Assembly (NCBI GenBank): GCA_011774835.1
Contig: JAACAK010000120.1
Span: 47,046 to 111,045, forward strand
Origin: Candidatus Kutchimonas denitrificans
GTDB lineage: Bacteria > Gemmatimonadota > Gemmatimonadetes > Palauibacterales > KS3-K002
Direction: 5' to 3'
DNA length: 64,000 nucleotides
The translations under genes were made by a program, and so were the position numbers. Below the pieces are notes generated by a model that was given only the letters and a program-made list of their open reading frames with translations, was not told the origin of the DNA and searched no databases. Shown in pieces: positions 54,513-63,409 of this stretch; within the stretch, counting starts at the first letter, position 1, and every line of letters begins with the position of its first letter.

Positions 54513-57500
54513 CTACGCCGTCACGGTTTCCGGTACCCCGATGTCTTCCTCCGCGCTCCGCGCCTCTTCGGCTTCCTCCTGGTCACGACTCGCGCTGAAA
54601 TGCCGCTGGAAAAAGTGCGCGATATCGTCGGTGTACGAGTGCATGACCGGAACCAGGATCAGCGTCAGGAACGTGGCGAAGGTCAGCCCGCAGATCACCG
54701 CGATCGCCATCGGACCCCACCAGGCCGCCTGCTCGCCGCCCCAGTAGAAGTTCGGTTCCAGGCTACGATAGAAGCCGTAGAAGTCGATGTTCATGCCGAT
54801 CGCTAGCGGGATCAGCCCCACCACCGTCGTGATCGCGGTCAGCGTCACCGGCCGGAACCTCGTTATGCCGCCCTGCACCAGCGATTCGCGCTGGCCCATG
54901 CCGTCGCGCTCACGCAAGATCTTGATGTAGTCGATCAGCACGATCGCGTTGTTGACCACGATACCTGCCAGGCTGATCACTCCGACACCGCTCATGATGA
55001 TGCCGAACGGCATCTGGAATACCGTCAGCCCGATGAGCACCCCGATCGTCGACAGGATCACCGAGCTCAAGATGATCAGCGGCCTCAGCACGGAATCGAA
55101 CTGGGACACGAGGATGAAGGCGATCAGCAGCATCGCGGTGAAGAACGCGCCGAAAAGGAAGGCCGCCGACGCGTCCTGCTCCTCCTGCTGCCCCGCGTAG
55201 CGCAGCGTGTAGCCCTTCGGCAGGTCGCGGGCGAAGCCGGCCAGTTCGCTCTGGACCTCGGCCAGCACGGCGTTCGCGTTGTAGCCCGAACGCACATCCG
55301 AAGAGACCGTCACCACTCGATCCAGATCCTTCCGGTTGATCCCGGAAAAGCTCTGGTTGATTCGCCAATCGGCGATCGACGGCAAAGGCACCTGACTGCC
55401 GTCCTCCGCCACGACGTTCAGGTCGGCCAGCGAGCTCACGTCGTTCCGGTATCGCTTCGCCAGCCGGACCACGATGTCGTACTCGTTCTCCCCGTCACGA
55501 TATTCGCCCGCCTCGACGCCGTTGATCGCGCTCCGCACCGTGAAGCCGATCTTCTGGGTGTTCAGACCGAAGAGCTTCGCCTTCTCCCGATCGACCTCCA
55601 CGGTCAGCTCCGGCCGCGCGTCGGCCATGTCGCTCTCCAGACCTTCCAGCTTGGGCGCCACGCCCGAGTTCGAGAGGATGGCGACCGCCCGGTCGCCCAG
55701 CTCCTTGAGCCGGTCCGCGTCCTCGCCGACGATCTCGATCGTCACCGGCAGGCCCGTCGGCGGTCCTTCCTGAGGCCTTTCCACCACGATATCGGCACCG
55801 GCGATGTCCTCGCCGATCGTGCTCCGCATCCGCTCCAGCGTCTCGAACACGTCATGCTGACGCAGCTCGTAATCGACGAAGTTGACGGCGACCGTGGCCA
55901 GGTGCGTGCCCGACTGCCCCCCGAAGATCCCGCTGCTCGAGCCCACCGTCGCCACCACCGACTCGAAGTCCTCGCTTCCCGGCAGGTCGCGCAGCTGCGT
56001 CTCGATACGCCGTACGATCTCGTCCGTCACCTCGACCCGCGTACCGGTCGGCGCCTCGACCTGCACGTAGACGGTGGACGGCGGAATGTCCTCCGGGAAG
56101 AACACGACGCCTTTGCTGAACGCGCCGAACAAGAAGACGGCCAACACGAGAGCACCCAGCGAACCGAGCATGACCCGCAGTCTGTGAGCCAGTGCCCAGC
56201 GCAGCACGCCCTCGTACCAGCGAAGCGTCGCCGGCAGCTGCAAGGTCTGGAGCCAGTGCGCCGCCGGCGCCAGTATCCAACGGTGCAGCGAGTAGACGAA
56301 GATGACCGTGAGCGCCAGGAGAACCGCCGGCAACGGGCGGGCGATAAGCACGACGGAGAAAACGACACCCGTGATGACGCCCAGCGTCCACTTCATCTCC
56401 CGGGTCAGGCCGAGCCCCTTTTCGCCTTCGGGGCGCATCCACAGCGAGCAGAGGGTGGGGTTGATCACCAGCGCGACGAACAGCGAGGAGCTCAGCGTGA
56501 TGATCAGGGTCTTCGGCAGGTAGCCCATGAACTCGCCGACGATGCCCGGCCAGAAGGCCATGGGCGCGAACGCGGCGAGCGTCGTGGCGGTGGCGGCGAT
56601 CACGGGCATCGCCACCTCACCCGTCGCCAGCTTCGCCGCCTCCTTCTTGTCGTACCCCTCCTCCCGGAAGCGGTAGATGTTCTCGACTATGACGATCGCG
56701 TTGTCGACCAGCATCCCCAGCGCCAGAATGAGGCTGAACAGCACGATGAAGTTCATCGTCATGCCCGACATCTGGATGACGCTGAACGAGAGCAGCATCG
56801 ACAGCGGGATGGCCACGCCGACGAACGAGGCGTTGCGGATCCCCAACGCGAAGAGCAGGATCGCCACCACGAAGATGAGCCCGGAGATGATGTTGTTCTC
56901 CAGGCTGCTCACCATGTGATGGACGTCCTCGGACATATCGGACGTGATCTTCACCACCGTCGTTGGCGGGAAGTCTGGTCGCATCTCTTCAACCGCGGCC
57001 TTCACCGCGTCCGCCGTCTCGATGATGTTCTCGCCCACACGCTTCGAGATGCTCAACGTGACGACCGGGCTGCCGTCCAACCGCGCGTAGCTGTCTCTCT
57101 CCTTGAACCCGAAATCGACGCTGGCCACGTCGCGGATATAGACCGGCCGATCACCGGGTGACGTGATGACGATATCCTCGATCAGGCGCGTGTCCTGGAA
57201 CTCACCCGGCACCCGGACCAGATACTTCAGGTCCCCGACGTCGATCGTGCCACCGGGGGTAGTGACGTTTTCCTCGCGGATCGCGTCGATCACGTCACCG
57301 AAGGCGAGGCCGTAGTACTTGAGCTTGGCCAGGTCAACATCGACCTGGACCTCCCGCTCCAGTCCGCCCGACAGCGTGACCTCCAGAACGGCCGGGATCT
57401 GCTCGATCCGATCCTCGATATCCTCCGCCAGCTGTTTCAGCCGCACCAGGCTGTACTCGCCGGAGATGTTCACCTGCATGATCGGGAACTCGGCGAAGTT

Positions 57501-57983
57501 GAACTCGATGATCATCGGCTCCTCCGCCGCCTCGGGGAGCTCGGGCTTCGCGATGTCCACCTTCTCGCGGACGAGCTGCAGCGCCTCGGTCATGTCCATG
57601 CCGGCCTCGAACTCGACGACGACGCTCGAGTAGCCCTCCACCGACGTGGACGTGATCTCCTTGACGTCTCCGATCTTGTTGAGCTCGTCCTCGATCTCCC
57701 GCGTGATCAGCGTCTCGATGTCCTCCGGTGCCACACCCGGGTAAATCGTGTTGACCGCGATGTACGGGACGGTGATCTCCGGCGCTGCCTCCTTCGGCAC
57801 CTGGATATACGAGACCAGGCCGGCCAGGATGACGCTGAACGTCAGCACCAGCACGCTGGTCGGGTGATCGACGGCGAACGAGGTGAGCCAGAACTCCTTG
57901 TAGCTGCCGTGGCCTTCGCGTTCCACCCGATCCGGGGGCGGCGCCTCGTTCTCGTTTTGCTTGCGACCGAAAAATCTGGACAT
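54513..57983 (-). CDS. RND efflux pump permease
   Basis: 1156 aa, AcrB/HAE1-like, longer than the usual 1020-1050. The proton-relay TM4 motif is GMLVDNAIVIVENI: the second acidic residue of AcrB (Asp-Asp) is Asn. The repeated SSSxFVALxxNPTL and LAGIVVNNAIVLIDY motifs are present. Two extra hydrophobic segments (TLGVITGVVFSVVLIARPLPAVLLALTVIFVYSL) lie between TM6 and TM7. The ATG at 57983 has AGAGGT upstream. Partner of the MFP and OMF genes upstream. Confidence 0.92.
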   Translation of the reverse strand: MSRFFGRKQNENEAPPPDRVEREGHGSYKEFWLTSFAVDHPTSVLVLTFSVILAGLVSYIQVPKEAAPEITVPYIAVNTIYPGVAPEDIETLITREIEDELNKIGDVKEITSTSVEGYSSVVVEFEAGMDMTEALQLVREKVDIAKPELPEAAEEPMIIEFNFAEFPIMQVNISGEYSLVRLKQLAEDIEDRIEQIPAVLEVTLSGGLEREVQVDVDLAKLKYYGLAFGDVIDAIREENVTTPGGTIDVGDLKYLVRVPGEFQDTRLIEDIVITSPGDRPVYIRDVASVDFGFKERDSYARLDGSPVVTLSISKRVGENIIETADAVKAAVEEMRPDFPPTTVVKITSDMSEDVHHMVSSLENNIISGLIFVVAILLFALGIRNASFVGVAIPLSMLLSFSVIQMSGMTMNFIVLFSLILALGMLVDNAIVIVENIYRFREEGYDKKEAAKLATGEVAMPVIAATATTLAAFAPMAFWPGIVGEFMGYLPKTLIITLSSSLFVALVINPTLCSLWMRPEGEKGLGLTREMKWTLGVITGVVFSVVLIARPLPAVLLALTVIFVYSLHRWILAPAAHWLQTLQLPATLRWYEGVLRWALAHRLRVMLGSLGALVLAVFLFGAFSKGVVFFPEDIPPSTVYVQVEAPTGTRVEVTDEIVRRIETQLRDLPGSEDFESVVATVGSSSGIFGGQSGTHLATVAVNFVDYELRQHDVFETLERMRSTIGEDIAGADIVVERPQEGPPTGLPVTIEIVGEDADRLKELGDRAVAILSNSGVAPKLEGLESDMADARPELTVEVDREKAKLFGLNTQKIGFTVRSAINGVEAGEYRDGENEYDIVVRLAKRYRNDVSSLADLNVVAEDGSQVPLPSIADWRINQSFSGINRKDLDRVVTVSSDVRSGYNANAVLAEVQSELAGFARDLPKGYTLRYAGQQEEQDASAAFLFGAFFTAMLLIAFILVSQFDSVLRPLIILSSVILSTIGVLIGLTVFQMPFGIIMSGVGVISLAGIVVNNAIVLIDYIKILRERDGMGQRESLVQGGITRFRPVTLTAITTVVGLIPLAIGMNIDFYGFYRSLEPNFYWGGEQAAWWGPMAIAVICGLTFATFLTLILVPVMHSYTDDIAHFFQRHFSASRDQEEAEEARSAEEDIGVPETVTA

Positions 57984-57996
57984 GGCGGATTGACCT

Positions 57997-59118
57997 CTAC
58001 GATCCATCGGCGGCTAGCTCGGCCGCGTTTACGATCCTTACACGATCGCCGGGCTCCACGATCTGTTGGCCCACCACGATCAGGCGATCGCCGAGGCTGA
58101 GCCCGGTCTTCACGACCACCAGGTTGTTGTAGCTGGCCCCCAGCTCGAGCCGGCGTGCCCGAGCGAACAGTTCTCCGTTCCCCTCCCCGCCCTCCCGGGC
58201 TACCACCAGCGCCTGGTAGCCGTCTTCCGTGCGAAGCACGGCGGTCTGGGGAATGACCACGACTTCCTGCAAGCGGTCGTTGGCGATCTCGACCGTCGCC
58301 ACCATTCGCGGCTTGAGCAACCGCTCGGGGTTGTCGATCACGATCTCGATGGGGAAGGTGCGGTTCCGCGGGTCCACCGTGCTGCCGACGAACTCGATCA
58401 CGCCCTGGAACTCTTCGCCGCCGAAAACCTCCAGACTGATTCGCGCCGGGTCGCCGACCGTCACCGCGGTGGCGTACCTCTCCGGTACGCCGCCCACAAC
58501 CTTCACCCTATCGATGTCCACGACCCTGGCCACCGGTGTGCCCGGCGCCACCATCTCGCCCACCTCGACCAGACGCTCGTCGAAGATCCCCCGGACCGGC
58601 GCCGCTATGACCGTGCGCTCCAGCCGCGCCTCCAGCGTCTCCAGGCGGGCGGCCTGCAGCTCCGCCTGGTATTTCGTCTCCAGGTAAGCGATCTCGCTGC
58701 CGATACCTTCATCCTCCCACAGACGACGCTGCCGCTCGTAACGCTCCGCCGCGAGCTTCGCCGCCGCTTCGGCCTCCCTGACCTGCGCGGCCAGCACATT
58801 GTCACGGATCTTGGCGATCGGCTGTCCGAGCCTCAGGCGCTCCCCTTTTTCGACGTAAAAGCGCTCGATCGCGCCGCTCTCCTCGGCGCTTACCGTGACG
58901 TCGTTCAGCGCCTCCACCTCGCCGGTCAGCCGGATGTACGTGGTGAAATCGCTGAGCTCGATCGTGCTCACCTCGACGTTCACCACCTTCACGAAAGATT
59001 CCGCAGCCTCAGCCGCTTCGCCTTCCTGGCCCGAGGGGGCGCAACCCGCGGTCAACGTCGCCGCCACAGCGGCCGCCAGCGCCGCCTTTGACTCCACCTT
59101 GCGAATTCGCTCTATCAT
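57997..59118 (-). CDS. RND efflux membrane fusion protein (lipoprotein)
   Basis: 373 aa. Signal peptide with lipobox LTAGC (acylated Cys), then an HlyD-type biotinyl-lipoyl domain (VSAEESGAIERFYVEKGERLRLGQPIAKI), a coiled coil, and beta-barrel and membrane-proximal domains ending in GLSLGDRLIVVGQQIVEPGDRVRI. The ATG at 59118 follows a TTG that could also be used. 13 nt precede the RND start. Confidence 0.92.
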   Translation of the reverse strand: MIERIRKVESKAALAAAVAATLTAGCAPSGQEGEAAEAAESFVKVVNVEVSTIELSDFTTYIRLTGEVEALNDVTVSAEESGAIERFYVEKGERLRLGQPIAKIRDNVLAAQVREAEAAAKLAAERYERQRRLWEDEGIGSEIAYLETKYQAELQAARLETLEARLERTVIAAPVRGIFDERLVEVGEMVAPGTPVARVVDIDRVKVVGGVPERYATAVTVGDPARISLEVFGGEEFQGVIEFVGSTVDPRNRTFPIEIVIDNPERLLKPRMVATVEIANDRLQEVVVIPQTAVLRTEDGYQALVVAREGGEGNGELFARARRLELGASYNNLVVVKTGLSLGDRLIVVGQQIVEPGDRVRIVNAAELAADGS

Positions 59119-59152
59119 CAAGGGCCGTACCCTTTCGGTGACTCGCTAACGC

Positions 59153-60649
59153 TCATTCCGATATCCGCAGGTCCGGCTCGTCCGGAACCCCGACATCGAC
59201 CAGGGGCACGACCCCCACCGCCTCGTCGAGATTGGTCTGGGCCACCAGGAAATCGTACACCGCCTGCGCGTAATTGAACTCCGACTCCCGTAACAGAACT
59301 TCGCCCTCCGTTACCTCCAGTTGCGAGCTCGTGCCCGCCAGGTACTGCGCGGTGACGATCTCGAACCCACGACGCGCCTGGCTCACCGCCTGCCGCTGCG
59401 CCTGCGCCCGGGCTCGCGCCTCGAGCAGCGCCTCGTACGCCGTCCGGATCTGGTTCGCCGCCTGGCGCTTCAACAGGTCCTCGTTGACCTGTGACTGCTG
59501 GCGAGCCAGGACGCGCTGCTGCATGCGGGCCGACCGCTGGAACCCCTGGAAGATGGGGATCTCCAGCATCAGGCCCACGTTCGCGGTAGTCGAGCGCTGG
59601 TTCCTGCTCTCGCCGAAGAAGTCGGGCGCGCCGTTCTCCTGCGCCACGAACCCCGCGTTGAAGATCGCGTTGAGCTTCGGATAGTAGCTCGTCCGCTCGA
59701 AACGGACCCGGGCGTCCTGTAGCTGGTAGTCGAGGTGAGCCTGCCGAAGATCGGATCGCGTCTCCCGCGCCTGCTCGATCAACTCCTCCACCGACGCATC
59801 CGCCGCGCCCCGATACCCCACCAGCCGCAGCAGCTGCGCGTTCGCACCTTCGTTCGCCTCCAGCGACGCCAGGTTCATCTCGTGCAGCTGCCCGGCGACG
59901 CGGATCGGCGTCAGCTGGTCGAGCCCCATCTCGATCGCCAGCTCGCGCTCGGCTCGGGCCAGGGCGTTCTCGGCTCGCTGCAGGTTGGGCCGCAGATTCG
60001 ACAGCCGTACCTCCAGCCGCAGCACGTCGTAGCTGCTCGCCAGGCCCGATCGGTTCAGCGCCTCGGTCTCTCTCAGCGTCTGTTCGGTCCGCCGGATGCT
60101 CTCGCCCACCAGCCGGACATCTTCTTGCGCGAGGAGCGCCGCGTAGTACGCCCTTCGGACGCGCGACGCGGTCTGCTGCGCCTCACCCCGAACCACCTCT
60201 TCTTGCAACGCGCGAAAACGTCCGGCCGTGCCGACGCCCACGAAGGCGCCGGCGTCGAAGATCGGCTGGCGGATGTAGAACTGGGCGGACCAGGCGTTAT
60301 CGGCGCCGAACCGAACCGGCACCAGCTCGTCGGGTGGCGCTTCGGGATCGAAGATGATCGCCGGTAGAAACGCCTCCTGTACCCGCAGGTTCCGCGTGTA
60401 ACCCACCTCCGCGTCGATCGACGGAAGCACGCTGCCCCACGCCTCGCGGACCTGCTCGTCCGCCGTCAGCAGCCCCAGCTGCGCGTTCTCCAGCTCGCGG
60501 TTACCTTCCAGCGCCGCCTGGATCGCCTCCCGCAGCGTGTAGGTCGGCTCGCCGGCGACCTGGGCCGACGAACTGCCGGCGCACAGCAAGACGCCCAGCG
60601 CTGCGGCGAGGCCGCCAGCGCGCCAGCTGAGTATAGTTTGCACGGACAT
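59153..60649 (-). CDS. TolC-family outer membrane efflux protein
   Basis: 498 aa. Signal peptide ending in AGSSSAQ, then the repeated OEP domains: TYTLREAIQAALEGNRELENAQLGLLTADEQVREAWGSVLPSIDA and the second repeat near LRQAHLDYQLQDARVRFERTSYYPKLNA, plus the conserved AYEALLEARARA helices. The ATG at 60649 has GAGG upstream. 50 nt downstream of tetR. Confidence 0.92.
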   Translation of the reverse strand: MSVQTILSWRAGGLAAALGVLLCAGSSSAQVAGEPTYTLREAIQAALEGNRELENAQLGLLTADEQVREAWGSVLPSIDAEVGYTRNLRVQEAFLPAIIFDPEAPPDELVPVRFGADNAWSAQFYIRQPIFDAGAFVGVGTAGRFRALQEEVVRGEAQQTASRVRRAYYAALLAQEDVRLVGESIRRTEQTLRETEALNRSGLASSYDVLRLEVRLSNLRPNLQRAENALARAERELAIEMGLDQLTPIRVAGQLHEMNLASLEANEGANAQLLRLVGYRGAADASVEELIEQARETRSDLRQAHLDYQLQDARVRFERTSYYPKLNAIFNAGFVAQENGAPDFFGESRNQRSTTANVGLMLEIPIFQGFQRSARMQQRVLARQQSQVNEDLLKRQAANQIRTAYEALLEARARAQAQRQAVSQARRGFEIVTAQYLAGTSSQLEVTEGEVLLRESEFNYAQAVYDFLVAQTNLDEAVGVVPLVDVGVPDEPDLRISE

Positions 60650-60698
60650 CCGTATCCTCACCTTGCCGATACTGTTCTGGAAGTCGGGACTACGCTCA

Positions 60699-61358
60699 TT
60701 ACGTCCCGGAGATCCCGGCCGTTTCGCCAACCGGTCCGGACTCCGGCCGCAGCCCGCCGTAGATGAACTCGGAAAACCGGGCGAACAGCTCCGGTCCGCT
60801 CAGCGGCTCCCCCGTGTGCTCGCAGCGCGCGTCCGGGTCGAACGACAGCAGCAGGGTCACCAGACCGTGCACGTGCGTCCACAGGTAGAGAACCACCAGA
60901 TCGGGGTTCGCCTCCCGGATCGTTCCCGCCTCCATCGCGTCCACCACGGTCTGACGAAACAGCGGGTAGCCGCCGCCTTCCGGCAGCTCATCGAAGTCGC
61001 CCACCTTGCCGTGAGCCGAGAAGATCACCCGGAAGTACTCCGGGTTCTCGAGCGCGAACCGCAGATACGCCTGCCCCAGCGCTCGCAAGCGCTCCCGCGA
61101 CCCCTTCGGCACCTCCTCCACCGCCGCCTTCAGATACCCGGCGAAACGTTCGAATCCCCGGTAGACGACCTGGCGAACCAGCGCCTGTTTGTTCTCGAAG
61201 TAGTTGTAGATCGCCGTGGCGCTCAGCCCCACACGGGCAGCCACGCCGCGCATCGACAGCCCCTCGAGTCCCCTCTCGGCCAGCAAGTCCCGGGTCGCCT
61301 CGAGAATCGCGGCCTCGGTCTCCAACCCGCGAACGGGATCCGACACTCTTGGCGTCAT
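60699..61358 (-). CDS. TetR/AcrR family repressor of the efflux operon
   Basis: 219 aa. N-terminal HTH: RGVAARVGLSATAIYNYFENKQALVRQVVYRGFERF. The C-terminal ligand domain is a TetR_C-type helical bundle. First gene of the efflux operon. A 29-bp palindrome 12 nt upstream of the ATG overlaps the promoter, so it likely represses its own operon. GGAGAGG precedes the ATG. Confidence 0.93.
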   Translation of the reverse strand: MTPRVSDPVRGLETEAAILEATRDLLAERGLEGLSMRGVAARVGLSATAIYNYFENKQALVRQVVYRGFERFAGYLKAAVEEVPKGSRERLRALGQAYLRFALENPEYFRVIFSAHGKVGDFDELPEGGGYPLFRQTVVDAMEAGTIREANPDLVVLYLWTHVHGLVTLLLSFDPDARCEHTGEPLSGPELFARFSEFIYGGLRPESGPVGETAGISGT

Positions 61359-61370
61359 TGCGCCTCTCCG

Positions 61371-61399
61371 GTTAACGCTGTTTACTTTACAGCGTTAAC
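61371..61399. promoter_or_regulatory. TetR operator (11-bp inverted repeat)
   Basis: GTTAACGCTGT, 7-nt spacer, ACAGCGTTAAC: perfect 11-bp inverted repeat, overlapping the -10 box of the predicted tetR promoter. Confidence 0.85.
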
Positions 61400-61424
61400 A
61401 TAATACCCCTGACACCCCTGTCAA
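61397..61424 (-). promoter_or_regulatory. promoter of tetR and the efflux operon
   Basis: On the minus strand, perfect -35 TTGACA (61419-61424), 16-nt spacer, -10 TATGTT (61397-61402), the latter overlapped by the operator. Confidence 0.7.
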
Positions 61425-61450
61425 GTAATTCACACACTACGTAAACCCAA

Positions 61451-61506
61451 CCCTTCACCCTTACTCCGACTCTTACTGCCTACTCCCCACCCCCTACCGC
61501 TCACCG
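61451..61506. repeat. eight-unit degenerate 7-bp C-rich array
   Basis: Eight heptamers in register (CCCTTCA, CCCTTAC, TCCGACT, CTTACTG, CCTACTC, CCCACCC, CCTACCG, CTCACCG), more divergent than the arrays near 16.2 kb. On the far side of the pntB terminator a second block (61556-61590) has the same period. Confidence 0.6.
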
Positions 61507-61513
61507 ATGCACA

Positions 61514-61544
61514 AGGGGCGGCCTCTCCTTCTCAGACCGCCCCT
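61514..61544 (-). terminator. hairpin after pntB
   Basis: GGGGCGG and CCGCCCC form a 7-bp stem extended by two pairs after a mismatch, between pntB and the efflux promoter region. On the minus strand only a short TTGTG follows. Confidence 0.6.
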
Positions 61545-61555
61545 CGTTTCATCCG

Positions 61556-61590
61556 CCACTACCACCCATCACTCACTACCCACTACCGTT
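61556..61590. repeat. degenerate 7-bp array next to pntB stop
   Basis: Five heptamers in register: CCACTAC, CACCCAT, CACTCAC, TACCCAC, TACCGTT, ending 10 nt before the pntB stop codon. Confidence 0.55.
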
Positions 61591-61600
61591 CACCGCCTCA

Positions 61601-63004
61601 TCACGCCGCCTTCGCCTCCATCACCAGCTTGCTCACCGACTCCTTGGCGTCGCCGAACAGCATCATCGTCTTCGGGTGGAAGAAGAGCTCGTTCTCGACA
61701 CCGGCGAACCCGGCCCGCATCGAGCGCTTGAGCACGATGATGTGCTCGGCCTCGTCCACGTTCAGGATCGGCATGCCGTAGAGCGGGCTCGAGGTGTCGT
61801 GACGGGCCGCGGGATTCACCACGTCGTTGGCGCCGATCACCACCGCCACGCTGGTGTTCTTGAACGAGTCGTTGATGTCGTCCATGTCGTACAGCTCGTC
61901 GTACGGGACGTTCGCCTCGGCCAGCAGGACGTTCATGTGGCCGGGCATCCGTCCCGCCACCGGGTGGATGGCGTACTTCACATCCACCCCGCGGTCCTTG
62001 AGCACGTCGGCCAGCTCGCGCACGGCGTGCTGCGCCTGCGCCACCGCCATCCCGTAGCCCGGCACGAAGATGACCGATCGGGCGTAGGCCAGCATCACCG
62101 CGGCGCCGTCGGCGTCGATCGACTGAACCGTGCCCGCGTGCTCGCCCGCCCCGACGCTGCCGCCCGCCCCCACGTCGGCGGTGCCGACCGCACCGAACAG
62201 CACGTTGGCCAGCGACCGGTTCATGCCGACGCACATGATGTTCGTGAGGATCAGGCCCGAGGCGCCGACCAGCGAGCCCGAGATGATCAGCACCCGGTTA
62301 TCGACCACGAACCCCGCCGCCGCCGCGGCCAGTCCCGAGTACGAGTTGAGCAGCGAGATCACCACCGGCATGTCGGCGCCACCGATCGGGATCGTCGACG
62401 TGATCCCCAGCGCCAGCGCCAGCCCGATGATCACCAGGAACAGCGTGGTGTTGGTCGGATCGAACCAGATCACGTAGGTCCCGATCGCCAGCGTGGCGAT
62501 GAACAGGATCGCGTTCATCGCCTTCTGCAGCGGCCAGGTGATCGGCGCTCCCGTCATCCACCCCTGCAGCTTGCCGAACGCGATCATGCTGCCCGAGAAA
62601 GTCACGCCGCCGATCAGCGTGCCCAGTACGATGCTGACCCCCGAGTCGGCGGTGAGCACCAGGTCCGGGCTCAGCAGTCGCATGAATTCCGAGATCGCCA
62701 CCAGCGCCGAGGCGCCGCCGCCGAACCCGTTGAACAGGCCGACCATCTGCGGCATCGCGGTCATCTGGACCGCGCGCGCCGAGATCGAGCCCGCCAGCGC
62801 GCCGATCACCGCACCCACCAGGATCGGCTGCCAGTTGGCGAAGTTCGTCTCCAGCAGCGTCACGATGATGGCGAGCGCCATGCCGACCGCCGCCATGACG
62901 TTGCCCGACCTGGCCGTCTTCGGTGACTGCAGGCGCTTGAGCCCGAAGACGAACAGCGCCGCCGAGACCAGATAGGCCAGGTTCGCAATTGTAAAGAAGC
63001 TCAT
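61601..63004 (-). CDS. pntB: NAD(P) transhydrogenase subunit beta
   Basis: 467 aa. N-terminal half with about eight to nine transmembrane helices including GLFNGFGGGASALVAISEF; C-terminal NADP-binding dIII domain with VPGYGMAVAQAQHAVRELAD, HPVAGRMPGHMNVLLAEANVPYDEL, and NDVVNPAARHD. Part of the membrane-bound proton-translocating transhydrogenase that reduces NADP with NADH. 70 nt after pntAB. Confidence 0.96.
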   Translation of the reverse strand: MSFFTIANLAYLVSAALFVFGLKRLQSPKTARSGNVMAAVGMALAIIVTLLETNFANWQPILVGAVIGALAGSISARAVQMTAMPQMVGLFNGFGGGASALVAISEFMRLLSPDLVLTADSGVSIVLGTLIGGVTFSGSMIAFGKLQGWMTGAPITWPLQKAMNAILFIATLAIGTYVIWFDPTNTTLFLVIIGLALALGITSTIPIGGADMPVVISLLNSYSGLAAAAAGFVVDNRVLIISGSLVGASGLILTNIMCVGMNRSLANVLFGAVGTADVGAGGSVGAGEHAGTVQSIDADGAAVMLAYARSVIFVPGYGMAVAQAQHAVRELADVLKDRGVDVKYAIHPVAGRMPGHMNVLLAEANVPYDELYDMDDINDSFKNTSVAVVIGANDVVNPAARHDTSSPLYGMPILNVDEAEHIIVLKRSMRAGFAGVENELFFHPKTMMLFGDAKESVSKLVMEAKAA

Positions 63005-63074
63005 GATCGCAGTTCCGATATCCCTATTCGTTCACGACTTTTCGTTTCCAAGCCCTCACGGGTCCGCGGCACGG

Positions 63075-63392
63075 CTACTCGCCGCCTTCCTCGCCCCCGG
63101 CCGGCTGCTGCCGCTCCTTGAACATCTCGAGCATCCGGTCGGTCACCAGGAAGCCACCCGCCACGTTGATCATCCCCATCGCCACCGCGACGACGCCCAG
63201 AATCAGGATCAGCGTGTCGCCCGTCGCGGCGGCCGTGATGACCAGCGCGCCGACCACCGAGATCCCGGAGATCGCGTTCGATCCGGACATCAGCGGCGTG
63301 TGCAGGAGGGGCGGCACCTTGGTGATGACTTCGAACCCCGTGAACATGGCGAGGATGAAGATGTACAGGTTGTTGAGCAGTGATTCAGGCAT
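63075..63392 (-). CDS. pntAB: NAD(P) transhydrogenase alpha subunit part 2
   Basis: 105 aa with three to four transmembrane helices (FILAMFTGFEVITKVPPLLHTPLMSGSNAISGI and onward). It corresponds to the C-terminal membrane part of PntA, here a separate gene as in many bacteria with split alpha subunits. GAGG precedes the ATG. 17 nt after pntAA. Confidence 0.94.
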   Translation of the reverse strand: MPESLLNNLYIFILAMFTGFEVITKVPPLLHTPLMSGSNAISGISVVGALVITAAATGDTLILILGVVAVAMGMINVAGGFLVTDRMLEMFKERQQPAGGEEGGE

Positions 63393-63409
63393 CTCGAACC
63401 ATCCTCGAT

